Below, one piece after another: positions 14,098-14,454 of a stretch of DNA of 14,454 bases. This stretch comes from CBIFVZ01 sp966185765 (GTDB lineage: Bacteria; Pseudomonadota; Gammaproteobacteria; Enterobacterales; Enterobacteriaceae): assembly GCA_966185765.1 (NCBI GenBank), contig CBIFVZ010000088.1:1-14454 (forward strand). The letters are read 5' to 3'. The notes below the pieces were generated by a model, which was given only the letters and a program-made list of their open reading frames with translations, made no database searches and had not been told where the DNA came from. Made by a program: the position numbers and the translations under genes. Numbering within the stretch: the first letter of the stretch is position 1; every line of letters begins with the position of its first letter.

Positions 14098-14189
14098 CTT
14101 CCTCCTCTCCTTATCTGCGTTTGAGTGTACCTCGTGCCAGATGTAGTCACCGTGAACAAATCTGACGATGATGGTGAAAAACATTTAGT

Positions 14190-14220
14190 AACGCCACGTG
14201 ATTAATTATGGTGTGGCGTT
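14190..14220. repeat. 8-bp inverted repeat upstream of the rpsF promoter
   Basis: AACGCCAC (14190-14197) pairs exactly with GTGGCGTT (14213-14220) around a 15-base AT-rich centre containing ATTAAT. Only three T residues follow on the plus strand, so it is a poor terminator there. On the minus strand GGCGTT is followed by a mixed A/T sequence. It may be a regulator site or a weak terminator, and I cannot decide between them. Confidence 0.4.
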
Positions 14221-14275
14221 TGCGGTCGGTGTAGCGATATGTGCGCTGCTGACGGAATTAAATCCGCAAGCAACG

Positions 14276-14304
14276 TTGTGTTTATTGTGTCCTGCAAGTA
14301 GAAT
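14276..14304 (+). promoter_or_regulatory. Promoter of the rpsF ribosomal-protein operon
   Basis: TTGTGT (14276-14281) and TAGAAT (14299-14304) are separated by exactly 17 bases, a good sigma-70 pair. Transcription would start near 14311, giving a leader of about 90 bases before rpsF. GTAGAATGGCGCG here matches what I recall of the E. coli rpsF promoter. Confidence 0.8.
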
Positions 14305-14310
14305 GGCGCG

Positions 14311-14403
14311 TCAATTTTTCGGCCGACTTAAACACGTTCCTTGCCTCCCCGGGACCCGGCTGACCCAGACAGGAGGCTGATTAATCCGTAAGGAGCAAAA
14401 TCG
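14311..14403 (+). promoter_or_regulatory. Leader of rpsF, likely S6:S18 autoregulatory RNA
   Basis: The leader can fold with GCCTCC (14343-14348) pairing with GGAGGC (14372-14377). The enclosed region contains CCGG/CCGG (14349-14352 and 14356-14359), CCG triplets and unpaired CTGACCCAGAC. In E. coli the S6-S18 protein complex binds a CCG-containing bulge in the leader of this operon to repress translation, and this leader closely resembles that one as I recall it. The exact bulge assignment is inference. The ribosome binding site AAGGAG (14390-14395) lies just 3' of the stem, where an altered fold could mask it. Confidence 0.7.
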
Positions 14404-14454
14404 ATGCGTCATTACGAAATCGTTTTTATGGTCCATCCTGACCAGAGCGAACAG
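14404..14454 (+). CDS. rpsF: 30S ribosomal protein S6 (3' partial)
   Basis: The first 17 codons give MRHYEIVFMVHPDQSEQ, the start of ribosomal protein S6, which binds 16S rRNA in the 30S platform together with S18. AAGGAG at 14390-14395 lies 8 bases upstream of the ATG. The rest of the gene (about 131 residues in E. coli) is beyond the window, where priB, rpsR and rplI would be expected to follow. Identification rests on the exact N-terminus, the promoter and leader, and the gene order. Confidence 0.96.
   Translation, partial: MRHYEIVFMVHPDQSEQ

Larger units (their letters stand above)
14057..14275. other. Divergent intergenic region between yjfY and the rpsF promoter
   Basis: No gene is called here. 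An open frame at 14198-14380 runs through the rpsF promoter and leader and has no ribosome binding site, so I discount it. The region holds a 16-base perfect palindrome near yjfY (14082-14097), a purine-rich run on the minus strand (14100-14112), an 8-bp inverted repeat (14190-14220) and a near-palindrome CGGAATTAAATCCG (14253-14266) just before the rpsF -35. A yjfY promoter must lie here on the minus strand. A -10 like TACACT near 14125-14130 is only a weak candidate. Confidence 0.6.

Noticed and set aside
14198..14380. A 60-residue GTG-started frame with a hydrophobic beginning upstream of rpsF
   Set aside because: It has no ribosome binding site and runs straight through the rpsF promoter and the folded leader, so chance is the better explanation.
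1..14454. Mobile element, prophage, CRISPR array, toxin-antitoxin or defence system
   Set aside because: None of the proteins shows transposase, integrase, Cas or toxin features. There are no regularly spaced repeats and all genes match conserved chromosomal neighbours.

Overview
This is an ordinary stretch of enterobacterial chromosome. Proteins throughout are near-identical in length and very close in sequence to E. coli K-12 proteins as I recall them, and gene order follows the E. coli region hflK-hflC-yjeT-purA-nsrR-rnr-rlmB-...-yjfL-yjfM-yjfC-aidB-yjfN-bsmA-yjfP-...-yjfY-rpsF. The divergence and two missing gene blocks say it is not E. coli itself but another member of Enterobacteriaceae (an Enterobacter/Klebsiella/Citrobacter-like relative). 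I cannot name the genus. No phage, IS, CRISPR array, tRNA or rRNA was seen, and no novel defence or biosynthetic system is evident.

Layout. (1) Bases 1-2246: hflK (only its first two codons lie outside the window) and hflC, the membrane SPFH pair that regulates the FtsH protease. They are followed by a strong hairpin terminator sitting almost on top of the small membrane gene yjeT. (2) 2575-3932: purA with its own promoter and a PurR-box-like site. (3) 4096-7840: nsrR-rnr-rlmB, giving the nitric-oxide sensing [Fe-S] repressor, RNase R and the 23S rRNA G2251 2'-O-methyltransferase. The set closes with a clear bidirectional-looking terminator. (4) 7898-8162: a gene-free stretch with an inverted repeat, where E. 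coli K-12 carries yjfI-yjfJ-yjfK. (5) 8163-10427: the tightly packed yjfL-yjfM-yjfC set (DUF350 membrane protein, DUF1190 protein, glutathionylspermidine-synthase-like ATP-grasp ligase), then aidB. (6) 12161-12876, minus strand: two adjacent small DUF1471 envelope-protein genes, yjfN and the lipoprotein gene bsmA. (7) 13088-14056: the esterase yjfP, then, tail to tail, a third DUF1471-type gene (yjfY) that looks C-terminally shortened. E. coli has the ascorbate (ula) genes between these two and none are present here. (8) 14057-14454: a regulatory region with a 16-base perfect palindrome, two other dyads, the rpsF promoter, a folded leader matching the S6:S18 autoregulatory type, and the first 17 codons of rpsF.

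Functional grouping: most genes concern envelope quality control (hflKC, yjeT, yjfL/M, yjfN, bsmA), stress responses (nsrR, rnr, aidB) or translation/RNA (rnr, rlmB, rpsF). Points that deserve a second look are the clean absence of yjfIJK and of ula, the altered yjfY C-terminus, and several unassigned palindromes. All comparisons with E. coli are from memory, not from an alignment.
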